Below, piece by piece: positions 7,473 to 14,980 of a stretch of DNA of 64,000 nucleotides (within the stretch, counting starts at the first letter, position 1; the number at the start of each line of letters is the position of its first letter). The notes under the pieces are model-generated. The model had not been told where the DNA came from, made no database searches, and saw only the letters and a list, made by a program, of their open reading frames with translations. Where the stretch lies: the NCBI GenBank assembly GCA_031547885.1, contig JAVBRO010000037.1, positions 13,060-77,059 on the forward strand, given 5' to 3'. The DNA comes from UBA940 sp031547885 (GTDB lineage: Bacteria > Bacteroidota > Bacteroidia > Bacteroidales > Rikenellaceae). Position numbers and translations under genes: made by a program.

Positions 7473-8018
7473 ATGCGATTTACCAAGACGACAAAAAGGA
7501 AACTGCCCGTCAGCCTGGATTTGGCCCGGCGGCATCTGCGCATGGGCGACGCGACGCACGACGATGCGCTGATCGCCTCGAAGCTGGAGATGGCCTTCGG
7601 GTATGCGGAAGATTACACGGGGCGCTGCATCCGGCCCCGCAGCGTGGTTTTCAATGTGCTTTTGAACGCCGCCGACGGATGCGCCCCGCTCCCCATCCAC
7701 ACCTCCTCGGTAACGGCGGTTTCCTGTCTTGGCAAAACGGTCCCCAAAGATGCTTATGTGCTGCTCTCCGGCGACTATTCCACGCAGTTGATGCTGCCGG
7801 AGCCGGGCGAATACGCCGGGCAGACCCTTCAGGTCAGGGCCGCCATCGGCTATTCGAAGTCGACGCAGCCCCCGGCTATCGAAGCGGCGATCCTTTTCAT
7901 TTTGGGCACTCTGTACGACAACGAGAGCGACAACCTCGTAGGGCGCACGACCTCCCGCCTGCCGCTGACGGCCGAAAAACTCCTCGCGCCCTGGCGCGTA
8001 ACCCCTTACGGGAAGTAG
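7473..8018 (+). CDS. Head-tail connector protein, gp6-like
   Basis: 181 residues. The start, with VSLDLARRHLRMGDATHDDALIASKLEMAFGYAEDYTGR, matches the phage gp6-like head-tail connector family, in which two N-terminal helices form the ring below the portal. A middle beta region (SVVFNVLLNAADG to QVRAAIGYS) and a C-terminal helix EAAILFILGTLYDNES follow. It stacks on the portal as an adaptor ring and closes the DNA channel. It begins 3 bases after the capsid gene stop. A hairpin-bearing AT-rich gap separates it from the next morphogenesis gene. Confidence 0.85.
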   Translation: MRFTKTTKRKLPVSLDLARRHLRMGDATHDDALIASKLEMAFGYAEDYTGRCIRPRSVVFNVLLNAADGCAPLPIHTSSVTAVSCLGKTVPKDAYVLLSGDYSTQLMLPEPGEYAGQTLQVRAAIGYSKSTQPPAIEAAILFILGTLYDNESDNLVGRTTSRLPLTAEKLLAPWRVTPYGK

Positions 8019-8085
8019 TCTATCATAAAACACGCAAAAATTCAGCGACTTAATAATAAAATTGAAATAAAAAGTTTCAAAATGA

Positions 8086-8112
8086 CCTCCTAATACGCAG
8101 TATTAATAGAGG
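8086..8112 (+). promoter_or_regulatory. Hairpin in the head-tail operon spacer
   Basis: In the only long gap of the head operon (8019-8136, AT-rich), TAATAC at 8091-8096 pairs with GTATTA at 8100-8105 around a GCA loop. Outer CCTC (8086-8089) pairs with GAGG (8109-8112). There is no T-run, so this is more likely an mRNA processing or stability structure than a terminator. No promoter motif copy is present here, so downstream genes probably depend on read-through. Confidence 0.45.
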
Positions 8113-8136
8113 GGTAATGAATGAAAGCGGTCAGTT

Positions 8137-8454
8137 ATGTTCAATACGAGGATAGAAATTATGGCACTCTCGCAGGAGCGGGACGAATACAACGAGCGCA
8201 CCGAAGGTCTTGTTCCTGTCGCGGTTTGTTTCGCCCAGCGCACCGAAGAAGGCGGCCGCGAGAATATGTACGCGAGCCGGATCCTGCACGAGAACGAGGT
8301 GGCCTACACCATCCGTTGGCGGGCGGGCATCCGCGCCGGGCAATATGTCCGGGACGGGGAGCATACGATGAAGATCACCGCCGTCCACGAGGAAGGCCGC
8401 CGGAAATACCTGCACCTCAAAGTAACCAAGAGCGATGCTGAAAGTCAAGGTTGA
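8137..8454 (+). CDS. Phage head-tail adaptor (head closure) protein
   Basis: 105 residues. It starts MFNTRIEIMALSQERDEYNE and contains VPVAVCFAQRTEEGG, a central IRWRAGIRAGQYVRDGEHTMKI segment and a final strand KYLHLKVTK. This pattern (short beta-barrel with W/Y-rich strands) is that of the phage_H_T_join / SPP1 gp16-like family, which completes the neck between connector and tail. A second ATG at 8161 is possible, but the upstream strand fits the family better. Overlaps the next gene by 20 bases. Confidence 0.75.
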   Translation: MFNTRIEIMALSQERDEYNERTEGLVPVAVCFAQRTEEGGRENMYASRILHENEVAYTIRWRAGIRAGQYVRDGEHTMKITAVHEEGRRKYLHLKVTKSDAESQG

Positions 8455-8956
8455 GGGCTACAAAGAGGCCAAGCAAATCCTCGATGACCTGCCGAACAAT
8501 ATGCAGAAGCGCATCCTGCTCATAGCGCTGCGTTCGTCGGCACGTCCGGCGCTGGCCTCGGCCCGCAGCCATGTTCCCGTGAGGGGCGGCACGTTGAAAA
8601 AGCAACTGCGCGTGGTGCGATACAAGGATCGCAACGGATCGCCGACCGAAGTGGCGGTGGCCGTCAAGCCGGTGTTCGACAAGTCGAAGGGCGGCAAGGT
8701 CAACCAATACTACGGCAAGTTCATCCACGAGGGCACGGCCGATCCGCGCGTCTCGCGCAAGGGCAAGATGCTGGTTTTCGAGAACGAGCGGGGTGAGAAG
8801 GTGTTTGTGCGCAGCGTCAAGGGGATCAAGCCGACGCCCTACTTGGAGATGGCATGGAGCGAAAGCGGCGAGCGGATCGTCACCTTGTTCGGCGACGAGC
8901 TGGCGGCAGCGGTTGGCAAGTTCGTGGATAAAAACTTCAAACCGATCATCAAGTAA
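8435..8956 (+). CDS. HK97 gp10-like phage morphogenesis protein
   Basis: 173 residues. It has the family's characteristic start VKVEGYKEAKQILDDLP, then LLIALRSSARPALASARSHVPVRGGTLKKQLRV, a basic DNA/RNA-like face, and YYGKFIHEGTADP followed by EMAWSESGERIV. HK97 gp10-like proteins act at the head-tail junction during tail attachment. The ATG lies 20 bases inside the previous gene. The terminal TAA overlaps the next ATG (TAATG), indicating tight translational coupling in the morphogenesis operon. Confidence 0.85.
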   Translation: MLKVKVEGYKEAKQILDDLPNNMQKRILLIALRSSARPALASARSHVPVRGGTLKKQLRVVRYKDRNGSPTEVAVAVKPVFDKSKGGKVNQYYGKFIHEGTADPRVSRKGKMLVFENERGEKVFVRSVKGIKPTPYLEMAWSESGERIVTLFGDELAAAVGKFVDKNFKPIIK

Positions 8957-9312
8957 TGGCCGATTTCAAAAAAGAGCTGATCGCCAAACTGGAGAAGGCC
9001 GCTCCCGACCTGAAAGGCAAAGTGCAGGCCGGGGCAGTGGACGCGCAAACCGAAGCGCCCTATGCCGCATTCACCACGCCGGAAGAGACGCCGTTACGCA
9101 CGATCCACGGCATCGCGGGCATCCAGACCACCTTCGAGATCGCGGTGTTCCACACCAAACTCGCCGCCGTCGAAGTGCTGAAGGAGCGCGTGATCGCCAC
9201 CCTCGACCTCTCGACGCTGGCCGGACGGCGCTGCACCTACCGCTCCTCCGAATACGGCTTTTATGCCGACTACAACATACACGGATACACGATAACCTTT
9301 AAAATCATATAG
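8956..9312 (+). CDS. Tail completion protein, DUF3168 (gp17-like)
   Basis: 118 residues, starting on the overlap TAATG with the gp10-like gene. The order is an N-terminal helix (FKKELIAKLEKAAPDLKGKV), a YAAFTTPEETP strand, TTFEIAVFHTKLAAVEVLKERVIATLD and a final YGFYADYNIHGYTITFKI strand. This matches the DUF3168 / SPP1 gp17-like tail completion fold, which joins the tail tube to the head. Its position between gp10-like and tail tube is the canonical siphovirus order. Only two bases separate it from the tail tube gene. Confidence 0.75.
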   Translation: MADFKKELIAKLEKAAPDLKGKVQAGAVDAQTEAPYAAFTTPEETPLRTIHGIAGIQTTFEIAVFHTKLAAVEVLKERVIATLDLSTLAGRRCTYRSSEYGFYADYNIHGYTITFKII

Positions 9313-9314
9313 CA

Positions 9315-9737
9315 ATGCCGGAGAAAAAAGTAATCCAGGGCGAGGACATCATCGTGCTGGTAGACAACAAAACGACGCTCCACGCCACCACGCACAGCCT
9401 GAAGGTGGACTTGGAAATGAAAGAACTGCGCACGAAAGACACCAACGGCAAGGAGAAATCCCCCGGCGACGTGACGTGGTCGGTCGACGGTGACGGGCTG
9501 GTCGTGGTGGACGATTCCATCGAGAACAGCCACACCTCCGAGGACGTGCTGGCCATCGTGCTGAACAAGAAGATCGTCGACGTGATCATCAAGTCGCCCC
9601 TCACGGGGCTCACCAAACGCTACAAGGGCAAGGCGTACATCACCTCCTTCTCGCTCGGCGCACCCGCCGGCGACAACGCCACCTACAGCTACTCGCTCAC
9701 CGGAAGCGGCAATCTCACCCCCGAAGAAAATCCGTAG
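9315..9737 (+). CDS. Major tail (tube) protein, TP901-1 type
   Basis: 140 residues, beta-rich: EDIIVLVDNKTTLHATTHSL, KDTNGKEKSPGDVTWSVDGDG, a short helix with SEDVLAIVLNKKIVDVIIKS, and YKGKAYITSFSLGAPAGDNATYSYSL. This is the signature of the phage_tail_2 / TP901-1 family, whose hexamers stack into the non-contractile tail tube. No sheath gene is present, consistent with a siphovirus. Followed after 3 bases by the tail chaperone pair. Confidence 0.88.
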   Translation: MPEKKVIQGEDIIVLVDNKTTLHATTHSLKVDLEMKELRTKDTNGKEKSPGDVTWSVDGDGLVVVDDSIENSHTSEDVLAIVLNKKIVDVIIKSPLTGLTKRYKGKAYITSFSLGAPAGDNATYSYSLTGSGNLTPEENP

Positions 9738-9740
9738 GCT

Positions 9741-10115
9741 ATGAAGGAGATCATCGTAAACGGAAAGGCGCTGCCCGTACACTTTGGGATGAGGGCGATC
9801 AACGAGTTCACCAAGCGCCAGGGGTCGGACTTCAACCGGGCGGTCACCACCACCGAACCGCTGGCCAACCTCGACTCAATCGTCGAACTGGCCGTCAGCG
9901 GACTCAATGAGGGGGCGCGGCTGGCCGGGCGCGAGGAACGCTTCTCGGAGGACGACGTGTGGGATATGTTCGACGCCGAGCCGAACCTGATCATCGAAAT
10001 CTCCGACGCCTTCATCGAATGCGTCGAGCCGTTGGCCGACAAGTTGGGAGCGCTCTCAAAAAACGTGAAGCGCCCGGCGGGGAAACCGACCAAGCCGGGC
10101 AGCCGGAAGAAGTAA
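9741..10115 (+). CDS. Tail assembly chaperone, short form (gpG-like)
   Basis: 124 residues, starting MKEIIVNGKALPVHFGMRAINEF, with an acidic middle (ERFSEDDVWDMFDAEPNLIIEI) and a basic Lys-rich end. Position after the tail tube gene is the classic place of the lambda gpG homologue, which coats the tape measure protein during tail assembly. Near the end of the frame is a perfect slippery heptamer A-AAA-AAC (10058-10064) at codons Ser-Lys-Asn. A fraction of ribosomes should shift to the -1 frame and make the longer gpGT-like form. Confidence 0.85.
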   Translation: MKEIIVNGKALPVHFGMRAINEFTKRQGSDFNRAVTTTEPLANLDSIVELAVSGLNEGARLAGREERFSEDDVWDMFDAEPNLIIEISDAFIECVEPLADKLGALSKNVKRPAGKPTKPGSRKK

Positions 10116-10441
10116 CCTACGAGCGCTGGCTGGCCATTGCTGTCGGGCAGATGGGGATGTCGCTGGAGGCATTTTACCGCATCACCCCCGCCGAGTTTAT
10201 TTACGCTTGGTTCGGCTGGAGCGAGCTGGAACGCAGCCGGGGGCAGCAGGCATGGGAGCGCGAGCGCTGGGCGGTGTGGCTCCTCACCACCATTCAGTTA
10301 GATAAGAAAGACCGCCTGCCGATGACGCAGATGTTCCCGCTACCCTGGGAACAGGTCGAGGCCCCCGCAGGTGAATTGACGATGGACGAGCGCCGCGAGC
10401 GTGTGAAAAAACTCCTAAACAAAACCGAAGATGAACTATAA
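9741..10441 (+). CDS. Tail assembly chaperone, long frameshift form (gpGT-like)
   Basis: Joining 9741-10064 to 10064-10441 through a -1 slip gives about 233 residues. The first 107 codons are the gpG-like protein; the extension runs KREAPGGE, then YERWLAIAVGQMGMSLEAFYRITPAEF, AWFGWSELERSRGQQAWERERW, and an acidic end. The segment with QMGMSLEAFYRITPAEF is typical of the gpT-like domain that recruits the tail tube protein to the tape measure. The extension has no sensible start codon of its own: its frame opens upstream only as a shadow of gpG. The overlap with the following lipoprotein gene is 11 bases. Confidence 0.85.
10058..10100 (+). promoter_or_regulatory. Programmed -1 ribosomal frameshift signal
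   Basis: Slippery AAAAAAC at 10058-10064 is in the X-XXY-YYZ phase of the gpG frame. Seven bases downstream, GCCCGGC (10072-10078) pairs perfectly with GCCGGGC (10094-10100) around a 15-base loop. This spacing and stem are ideal for stimulating -1 frameshifting. Strong match to the known lambda-type G/GT arrangement. Confidence 0.9.
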
Positions 10442-10910
10442 AATCCTATTGCTGGCCGTCCTTCTGCTTGCCGCGTGTTCTCCCCTGCGGCGCACACAAC
10501 GCAATCAGAAGGTGGACAGCACCGCCACCGAACGCAGCGAGATCCGTAAGGCCGTGACAGACATCCTACGCGAGTCGGGAACCTTCTCGCAGACCGTTGT
10601 CGAATTTTATCCCCCGGTGGTATCGGGATCAGTCAAAGATTGTGTAACGGATGGGCTTCCCGCCGCACATATATTGCAACCTAATATAGCACGGATGATC
10701 AGAACCGAAGTTACGGCCAACCGGGAGCAGACGACTCTGACGGATAGTATGGCGCGGAACGACATAGCCGTTGAGATAAAAACAGAGTCCTCAGAAAAAA
10801 CGGTCGATAAACCTCCCGCAGCAACCGGCATATTGAGATGGACGACCATAGGGCTGGTCACTTTGCTGTTAATGATCATTGCGCTGAAATTCAGATGGAT
10901 CAAATTATGA
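10431..10910 (+). CDS. Lipoprotein with C-terminal membrane segment: unimolecular spanin candidate
   Basis: 159 residues. The N terminus is a lipoprotein signal, MNYKILLLAVLLLAACSP, with lipobox LAAC at 13-16. The C terminus is a single membrane helix (about 133-154, GILRWTTIGLVTLLLMIIAL) followed by a short basic tail. The middle is hydrophilic and rich in Thr, Glu and Ser. A lipidated N terminus for the outer membrane plus a C-terminal inner-membrane anchor is the defining topology of u-spanins such as phage T1 gp11, which fuse the two membranes at lysis. No homology was checked. The gene overlaps the chaperone by 11 bases and the Dam gene by ATGA, and sits away from the holin/lysozyme-like genes at 17.8-18.6 kb. 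Confidence 0.6.
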   Translation: MNYKILLLAVLLLAACSPLRRTQRNQKVDSTATERSEIRKAVTDILRESGTFSQTVVEFYPPVVSGSVKDCVTDGLPAAHILQPNIARMIRTEVTANREQTTLTDSMARNDIAVEIKTESSEKTVDKPPAATGILRWTTIGLVTLLLMIIALKFRWIKL

Positions 10911-11695
10911 CTAAATCAAGACTCAAAACTCCCATCAGTTATTACGGAGGTAAGCAGACTTTGCTGCCGCATATTCTGCCACTAATCCCCAAGCACGTCG
11001 TCTACACCGAAGCGTTTTGTGGCGGCTGCGCGGTATTGTTCGCCAAAGAGCCGTCCGACTGCGAGGTAATCAACGACACGAACAAGGAGCTGGTGAATTT
11101 CTATCGTGTCGCCCAGACTGATTACGAGGCCCTCAAGCGCGAAATCGACGCCAGCCTCCACTCCCGCGACCAGCATACCCACGCCAAGCATATCATGACC
11201 CACCCGCAGTTCTTCACTCCCGTGCAACGAGCGTGGGCCGTGTGGATCGGATCGAAGCTGGGCTTCGCCTCGATGCTGGACGGCACGTTCGGTTACGACC
11301 GCAGCGGAACGACCAACCTCAAGCTCTTCAACGCGAAGGACAATATCACCGAGATGCTCTGCGGCCGCCTGTCCCACGTCACCATCGAAAGCGAGGACGG
11401 CAAGAACGTGATCCAGCGCTACGACTGCCCCGATGCGTTCCATTTCGTAGACCCACCGTATGTCAACTCCGACTGCGGGCATTACACCGGCAGTTTCAGC
11501 GAGGAGAATTTCGCCGAGTTGCTGGATATCCTCACCCGTGTCGAGGGCAAGTTCATGCTCACGATGTTCCCGCACGACCTGCTACGGCAATATGTGGCCC
11601 GCCACGGTTGGAAAATACACAGAATCGAACGCAGCATTACTGCCTCTAAGGAGTCACGGCGGCGGCAAGAGGAATGGATGGTTACTAATTATTAG
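10907..11695 (+). CDS. dam: Phage N6-adenine DNA methyltransferase, D12/Dam class
   Basis: 262 residues from the ATG at 10907, which overlaps the preceding TGA (ATGA). An upstream in-frame ATG at 10838 lies inside the spanin-like gene and is less likely. The N terminus has ISYYGGKQTLLPHILPLIP, the SAM motif of the D12 class, then EAFCGGCAVLFAKEP. The catalytic motif is DPPYVN (DPPY at 182-185), followed by FMLTMFPHDLL and a C-terminal SKESRRRQEEWMVTNY. It would methylate adenine in phage DNA, giving protection from host restriction or a packaging mark. Together with dcm and the R-M methylase it is the third DNA methyltransferase of this prophage. Confidence 0.9.
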   Translation: MTKSRLKTPISYYGGKQTLLPHILPLIPKHVVYTEAFCGGCAVLFAKEPSDCEVINDTNKELVNFYRVAQTDYEALKREIDASLHSRDQHTHAKHIMTHPQFFTPVQRAWAVWIGSKLGFASMLDGTFGYDRSGTTNLKLFNAKDNITEMLCGRLSHVTIESEDGKNVIQRYDCPDAFHFVDPPYVNSDCGHYTGSFSEENFAELLDILTRVEGKFMLTMFPHDLLRQYVARHGWKIHRIERSITASKESRRRQEEWMVTNY

Positions 11696-11765
11696 AGAGT
11701 TGTGGATGGCGAATATAAACACCTCATAAAGAGTGAATTATATCTGAAAATAGTCACGAATTAAC

Positions 11766-11796
11766 TTGCGTGTTCCAAAGAGTGATGTTATGTTTG
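11766..11796 (+). promoter_or_regulatory. Host-type sigma promoter for the small-gene unit
   Basis: TTG at 11766-11768, a 20-base spacer, and TATGTTTG at 11789-11796, a perfect TAnnTTTG -7 box. This is the canonical Bacteroidota arrangement and lacks the phage palindrome. It could express the two small genes in the lysogen. Confidence 0.65.
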
Positions 11797-11838
11797 TCTA
11801 ATGAAAAACAAGCATAATAACCTTAATAAAAGATAGTT

Positions 11839-12048
11839 ATGAAGCCAGAAGATCTGAAAACCGCGCAATTCGGCACAACCTCCTACGAAATGGTAAACGA
11901 ACTTTTATGGGCCTTCAAAAACGGGGATATCGCCGACGTAAAACAGCTGGAAACTGAGATCGGCAAGATTACCGCCCGCGTCCGCATCGAAACCCTCGCA
12001 CCTTTCTACAACGCCCTTGAAAGCCAAACGACTAATTTTCAAAGATAA
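11839..12048 (+). CDS. Small hypothetical protein A of an autonomous phage unit
   Basis: 69 residues, acidic, with a predicted helical pattern (SYEMVNELLWAFKNGDIADV, then LETEIGKITARVRIETLAPFYNAL). I do not recognise a family. It has its own host-type promoter 43 bases upstream and is followed by a second small gene one base after its stop. The two end at a perfect hairpin, so they form a closed transcription unit inside the late region. Such units in prophages are often expressed during lysogeny, but I see no direct evidence of function. The coding is plausible because the frame is closed by tightly fitting neighbours. Confidence 0.6.
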   Translation: MKPEDLKTAQFGTTSYEMVNELLWAFKNGDIADVKQLETEIGKITARVRIETLAPFYNALESQTTNFQR

Positions 12049-12049
12049 A

Positions 12050-12271
12050 ATGGTTATGAAATCGAACAGCAAGCCGCAGATCGAACAGGAAGAACTGGAC
12101 GACGAACTCAATCCCGAATATTTATTCAACGGAACCGCCAACCGATTGTTGGTACTTATCGTCCGAGGAAAAATCGACCCGGTCGCCCTGGCAAGGGAAA
12201 CCCTTACTGGCAGAGGGGTGGTTACGGAAGACAGGATGGATTATTGGGAAAATTGGACACCGGACGAATAA
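12050..12271 (+). CDS. Small hypothetical protein B of an autonomous phage unit
   Basis: 73 residues from the ATG at 12050, one base after the stop of protein A. The frame is open from 12017, but starting there would overlap gene A. The N terminus is very acidic (IEQEELDDELNPEYLFNG), then NRLLVLIVRGKIDPVALARETLTGRGVV, and a final DRMDYWENW. It is not a family I know. No membrane segment or signal peptide is present. Acidic small phage proteins can mimic DNA or inhibit nucleases, but this is speculation. Terminated by the hairpin at 12295-12324. Confidence 0.6.
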   Translation: MVMKSNSKPQIEQEELDDELNPEYLFNGTANRLLVLIVRGKIDPVALARETLTGRGVVTEDRMDYWENWTPDE

Positions 12272-12294
12272 CGAAAGAATTGCCAAGTCCCAAT

Positions 12295-12324
12295 ATGAAT
12301 AGCCTCTGAAAAGAGGCTATTCAT
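12295..12324 (+). terminator. Perfect 13-bp hairpin ending the small-gene unit
   Basis: ATGAATAGCCTCT (12295-12307) pairs perfectly with AGAGGCTATTCAT (12312-12324) around a GAAA tetraloop. The following bases are not a clean T-run, so termination strength is uncertain. It separates the phage block from the restriction-modification cassette. Confidence 0.65.
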
Positions 12325-12574
12325 CGTTACTCAAAGGAATATTAATTGACTATAGTCTGGCCGTGTTTATAATATAATGCGGATATTATAGACGTTAAAT
12401 ATTATGAATTATCCTTTTTGAATAAGAAACCTACAACTGTTTCCATAGAGATCTAAAAGTTGTAACGAATATGCCTCAAAGCCGAATTTTACTATCTTTA
12501 CCAAAATTTAAATGTGAATAGCTATTTTTATAGTGATGTCATCATATAAATTTATGTGTCAATAAATACTGCAT

Positions 12575-13735
12575 ATGAGAGGAAAAGAAAAAAAGGATGG
12601 CTACAGGGTCAAAAACGTAGAGGATGCCAAAAAGATTGGTAGTGAGTATTTAAAGGAAATGGAATTATCCAATGCCATTCTTTTTGGTTTGCCAGAGATT
12701 GATGATAGATATCATATTTGGAGAATACCATTGAAGGCGACCACCAATGAAACCATCGGGGAGATAGTTATTGACGCTATCACATCCTTTATTAATGAGA
12801 AAAAATCTACGACTAAAGAAGTTTTAGAGAATCGATTATTAGGTAGAAAAGAAAAGAAGACGCATAAAACGGATAAAACAAGCCGCCCTCAGATATCAAA
12901 TCTATTAAATACTATAGGGCTTGGTGATTCCGAGGAACTACTCGCAGAAACTCCATCTGAATCGGTAGATTTAATTTTCACATCTCCCCCTTACTTTAAT
13001 GCACGACCAGAATATGCAGATTATTTATCTTATGAAGAATATCTTCTTAAGATGAAAAAGATCATTCATGAATGCCATCGAGTATTGAATGAAGGACGAT
13101 TCTTTGCTATTAATATTTCACCTGTATTAATAAGACGGGCGAGTCGTAATGAAGCATCAAAACGTATTGCAGTCCCCTTTGATTTTCATCGACTTTTCAT
13201 TGAAGAGAATTTTGATTTTGTAGATGACATAATCTGGGTAAAGCCAGAAGGAGCAGGTTGGGCAACTGGAAGGGGACGTAGATTTGCTGCAGATAGGACC
13301 CCGTTGCAATATAAGCCCGTTCCTGTTACCGAATATGTATTAGTATATAGAAAGAAAACAGACCGATTAATTGATTGGAACATTAGGAAACATCCTGATC
13401 AAAAATTAGTTGAAGAATCAAAGATACCTGATGGATATGAAACGACAAATGTCTGGAAAATAACCCCCTCTCACAATAAAAACCATCCTGCAGTATTCCC
13501 GATGGAATTGGCAGAGAAGATTATTTCATACTATTCATTTAAAAATGATGTGATTCTTGATCCCTTTGCAGGAACAGGAACAACAGGCAAAGCTGCCGTT
13601 AAATTAGATAGACGGTTTGTTCTATTTGAGATGGAAGACGAGTATATGAAAATTATGAAGAAAGATTTTAATCTTTTACGTAACAATATAAACTGGATTA
13701 ATGTCGCACCACATAATGAAGATATTCTGTTATGA
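12575..13735 (+). CDS. Type II DNA methyltransferase (TSPPY class) of an R-M pair
   Basis: 386 residues. After an N-terminal extension of about 110 residues, the catalytic motif TSPPY is at 136-140. The SAM-binding motif DPFAGTGTTG follows at about 329-338, so the motif order is catalytic first (beta class). TSPPY fits an N4-cytosine or N6-adenine amino-methyltransferase. The next gene looks like a CfrBI-family endonuclease, whose known partner is an N4-cytosine methyltransferase, so m4C is my best guess. The two genes overlap by ATGA. Both are strongly AT-rich compared with phage genes on either side, a sign of transfer. A weak promoter-like TATCTTTA at 12493-12500 lies 75 bases upstream; the rest of 12325-12574 shows nothing else. 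Confidence 0.85.
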   Translation: MRGKEKKDGYRVKNVEDAKKIGSEYLKEMELSNAILFGLPEIDDRYHIWRIPLKATTNETIGEIVIDAITSFINEKKSTTKEVLENRLLGRKEKKTHKTDKTSRPQISNLLNTIGLGDSEELLAETPSESVDLIFTSPPYFNARPEYADYLSYEEYLLKMKKIIHECHRVLNEGRFFAINISPVLIRRASRNEASKRIAVPFDFHRLFIEENFDFVDDIIWVKPEGAGWATGRGRRFAADRTPLQYKPVPVTEYVLVYRKKTDRLIDWNIRKHPDQKLVEESKIPDGYETTNVWKITPSHNKNHPAVFPMELAEKIISYYSFKNDVILDPFAGTGTTGKAAVKLDRRFVLFEMEDEYMKIMKKDFNLLRNNINWINVAPHNEDILL

Positions 13736-14814
13736 CAAAACAAAAATTTTCATCTCAAATCACCAACCCAGGTAGGCAATTAGTGAAATATTCGGGTAAA
13801 CAACTGATTGATCGACTTGGTAACGAGGCTATAAGTAAAGTTGTTACTTCTGTGTTATGTGGTGGTAACATTAGGAACTTAACAGAAAGTTTAACTCAAC
13901 GAAGAATCTTACTTCTAAATGCCTCTTTATTTGTTACGTACTTGCAGGGAATTCGTAATATTAAAGATTTTGAGACAAATATTAATGATCTGATATTAAC
14001 AGACATCAAAGACAGAAGCGTGCCTGCAAATGACAAACAATTCCTTAATTGGTTTCTAGGGATCACAGGAAAAAGTTTCCAGAACGTATTACGCAGTGAC
14101 AGAGACAATAATGTTGATTATTTAAATGAACTTGATAAAAACCTCAAGGAAATTGCAGAAGTTGTTATTAAAGACTATGGGAATATAGAAACGCAAATTC
14201 GGATTGATGGAAATAATGTTTTGTTGCAATGGCCATCTTTGTTGCGGATTTTCTTAGCATTGGGCTCTCAAACACTGGCTATTCGAGGGTCTGAAAAATC
14301 TATGTATGGCAAATTATTCGAAAAATTAATCTTGGGAGCCCTACTTCAAATGCTTGGGTTTGAGTTGATCGACAAATCAGATACATCTAAAGCTGACATG
14401 GTCTTTTGGCTATCTCAAAGAGAAAATAAACGAGAAAGTGATGCGACTGTACTAGTTAGAAGCGGAGTTGGCGCACGATTTGATATTGGTTTTATTGGAA
14501 CGGGAAATTCTGAAATATCATTAGACAAAGTGTCTCGTTTTGAAAGAGAACTGGAATTTGGCAGGCAAACTCATTATGTATCTACTATCATATTAGTAGA
14601 TCGCATCGGGAAAGGAAGCAGGATTTCTGATATGGCAAAGAATATTAACGGCAATATCATTCAAATGAGTATGAGCAATTGGGTAAAAGAAGTTGCCAAA
14701 GTGCTGCATGACAAATGCCTTTTAAATCATCCTATTATCAAAATGTCAGATGAGGATTCTCTTCATTGGATAAAGAGTAGTATGCAAAATATCAATTTAT
14801 CAGCTTTTCTTTAG
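13732..14814 (+). CDS. CfrBI-family type II restriction endonuclease
   Basis: 360 residues, starting inside the methyltransferase stop (ATGA). Segments I associate with the CfrBI endonuclease family are visible: LTQRRILLLNASLFVTYL near 46-65, ETLAIRGSEKSMYGKLFEKLILGALLQ-like around 180-207, a KRESDATVLVRSG segment, GARFDIGFIGTGNSEISLDKV, and MSMSNWV. The acidic and lysine residues in RFDIGF and DKVSRF are candidates for the nuclease centre. The family cuts a CCWWGG-type site; the exact specificity here is not readable. As a phage-borne R-M pair it would both exclude competing phages and stabilise the prophage. Expressed after the methylase, as expected for safe establishment. Confidence 0.7.
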   Translation: MTKQKFSSQITNPGRQLVKYSGKQLIDRLGNEAISKVVTSVLCGGNIRNLTESLTQRRILLLNASLFVTYLQGIRNIKDFETNINDLILTDIKDRSVPANDKQFLNWFLGITGKSFQNVLRSDRDNNVDYLNELDKNLKEIAEVVIKDYGNIETQIRIDGNNVLLQWPSLLRIFLALGSQTLAIRGSEKSMYGKLFEKLILGALLQMLGFELIDKSDTSKADMVFWLSQRENKRESDATVLVRSGVGARFDIGFIGTGNSEISLDKVSRFERELEFGRQTHYVSTIILVDRIGKGSRISDMAKNINGNIIQMSMSNWVKEVAKVLHDKCLLNHPIIKMSDEDSLHWIKSSMQNINLSAFL

Positions 14815-14980
14815 AGTGTAATGTAATTATTCATTTGCGAATCAATGCAAGTCTTAAGGATAGTAAATACGGAGCTCCCCGATAAGATCATAACTTATGT
14901 ATTCTAGCCAGTAAATAATAATAGCTCTATACAAACAAGCCGCTCTTGCACATTCGCTGGGGCGGTTTTCGTTTCGGATT

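Noticed and set aside
8121..8441. Alternative frame over the head-tail adaptor
   Set aside because: Arg-rich shadow frame; the frame from 8137 matches the adaptor family.
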